Shown here piece by piece: positions 61,951-64,000 of a stretch of 64,000 nt of DNA. The stretch spans positions 1,426,001-1,490,000 of the forward strand of contig OZ244833.1 of NCBI GenBank assembly GCA_965220535.1, read 5' to 3'. Numbering within the stretch: position 1 is the first letter of the stretch; every line of letters starts with the position of its first letter. Position numbers and translations under genes: made by a program. The notes beneath the pieces were generated by a model. That model saw only the letters and a program-made list of their open reading frames with translations. It was not told where the DNA came from and ran no database searches. This stretch comes from HK1 sp965220535 (GTDB taxonomy: Bacteria > Pseudomonadota > Gammaproteobacteria > HK1).

Positions 61951-62020
61951 ATGATTACCCGTGCAACCGATGAACGCACCACCATCGCCACCATCCTGCC
62001 CCCGATGTGCGCTGCGGGAC
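61951..62020 (+). pseudogene. tiny fragment resembling the C-terminal part of a restriction-type DNA methyltransferase
   Basis: Reads MITRATDERTTIATILPPMC. The pattern AT(D/N)ERTxIAxxLPP is a recurring motif in Eco57I/PglX-type adenine methyltransferases. Only about 23 codons remain before the sequence merges with the 3' end of gcdH on the other strand. It is a recombination scar, not a gene. The identification rests on one short motif. Confidence 0.4.
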
Positions 62021-62027
62021 GAGGTCT

Positions 62028-63275
<1,248 letters not shown>

Positions 63276-63331
63276 CGCTCCTCCTCATCGGCCACATCGG
63301 CCAGCGCCGACGATACCCGCCGGCGGCATTG

Positions 63332-63979
63332 TCAAGATCGCTCGCTCGAGGGATCGGGTTCGGGTTCGGGCTCGACCGGATCGAACTCGTTGCGCGGCAA
63401 ACCCTGGAGATTGCGCCCTTCGATCCGGAGAAATTTCGCCGGTCCGTCGAAGCGCGGGGAATGAATATCGCCCTCGTCGTAGACGAAGGCGTCCCCGCGC
63501 CGCAAGATGCGACGGGAGGCGACTTCGACCCGTTTTCGCGATGCCGCAAGGCCGTCGCCCGAAGACTCGCCTGAAGAGTCGACCACGCGCCAACCCGTCA
63601 TATCGGTATGGCCCTCGACTTGGGCGTAGATGGCCCAGCTCGAGCCGTGATCGTGGGGCACGGACGCCCCCGGTGTGTTGCGCACATGGGAGAGCACGCA
63701 AAAACCGAGATCCGGATCCTCGTAAAGGATCCGGCGCGGGGTGTTCTCCTCGGGGCTGAACCACCGGGCGACGAAAGCGTCGTCGGTACAGGCCCGAATG
63801 CAAGAGAGACGGATCGCCTCGCGGGCGGCAGCGGTGTCGCGTTCGCGCAACGCCTGCCGACAGTCGGCTATCAACTCTTCCAGGCCATATCCCACTTCGA
63901 GAGCCTCGTTCGGTTCGTCGTTCGATTCGTCGTCTGCGCCTGCGCGGCGGCGAGATCGATTCTCGATATCGATTCTCAA
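63332..63979 (-). CDS. cupin-fold protein of the cysteine dioxygenase type
   Basis: At least 215 residues. The metal-binding cupin region reads SVPHDHGSSWAIYAQVEGHT, with two His and a further His in EGDIHSPRF, the His-rich arrangement of cysteine-dioxygenase-like enzymes. RILYEDPDLGFCVLSHVRN precedes it. Substrate unknown; thiol or small-acid dioxygenases are candidates. The first recognised start is a TTG at 63979, but the frame is open to the window edge, so the true start may lie outside. The C-terminal EPEPEPDPSSERS tail is encoded by repeated GGTTCG units. Confidence 0.72.
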   Translation of the reverse strand: MRIDIENRSRRRAGADDESNDEPNEALEVGYGLEELIADCRQALRERDTAAAREAIRLSCIRACTDDAFVARWFSPEENTPRRILYEDPDLGFCVLSHVRNTPGASVPHDHGSSWAIYAQVEGHTDMTGWRVVDSSGESSGDGLAASRKRVEVASRRILRRGDAFVYDEGDIHSPRFDGPAKFLRIEGRNLQGLPRNEFDPVEPEPEPDPSSERS

Positions 63980-64000
63980 GATTGATCTCTCGAGATCAAT

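Overview
The window looks like chromosomal DNA of a high-GC alphaproteobacterium. Supporting signs are a Tat-exported SoxB beside a YeeE-type thiosulfate transporter, a VC_2705-type sodium/solute symporter with its DUF4212 small subunit, a serC-DUF1015 pair, AceK, ETF-quinone oxidoreductase and glutaryl-CoA dehydrogenase. The species cannot be named from the sequence. Sulfur oxidation, an N-demethylase-like flavoenzyme, a DmdC-like acyl-CoA dehydrogenase, and giant secreted beta-repeat and ankyrin proteins together suggest a marine and possibly host-associated life, but that is inference.

Layout. 1-3.0 kb: YbaK-like deacylase (cut by the edge), citrate synthase family enzyme, nitroreductase. 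3.1-5.5 kb: tandem array of five small coiled-coil genes or gene fragments separated by a repeated long hairpin. 5.8-12.6 kb: a 2253-residue secreted protein built of about 13 Calx-beta-like repeats and four Cys-rich modules. 13.0-18.9 kb: three tandem secreted ankyrin-repeat proteins. 19.3-19.8 kb: a decayed 3' end of another beta-repeat protein. The giant protein, the three ankyrin proteins and the relic all end in the same unrecognised domain (two 4-Cys lobes beginning near an LYWP motif). This secreted family is the best candidate for something undescribed here.

19.8-41.8 kb is ordinary core metabolism: aceK; yeeE-soxB; an Asp/Glu-racemase-like protein; enoyl-CoA hydratase; an N-demethylase-like flavoprotein; PBP4; msrA; cca with a class V aminotransferase; tag; an aspartate-type aminotransferase; a YggT protein; and the symporter pair. 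41.9-48.3 kb is a mosaic. A carbohydrate-type ABC transporter operon (binding protein, two permeases, SnoaL-like proteins, no ATPase) sits between two direct copies of crcB, one broken and one intact, with an IS3-type end at its left edge and a truncated gene at its right edge. 48.47-48.89 kb carries ten hairpin repeats spaced 43 bp, directly behind the serC-DUF1015 pair. An internally deleted IS3-family element follows at 51.7-52.6 kb, then a small membrane/coiled-coil gene pair.

53.9-64 kb carries acyl-CoA oxidation genes (DmdC-like dehydrogenase, ETF-QO, GcdH) that would pass electrons to the quinone pool. They are interleaved with two patches of compositionally different DNA (about 56.3-57.4 and 60.4-62.0 kb) that hold broken or unknown small genes and a scrap resembling a DNA methyltransferase. 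A cupin of the cysteine-dioxygenase type closes the window.

Across the window, many intergenic gaps and some protein tails or linkers consist of near-perfect short tandem duplications (about 10-15 bp). At least one has frameshifted a gene. No rRNA, tRNA or CRISPR array was seen.
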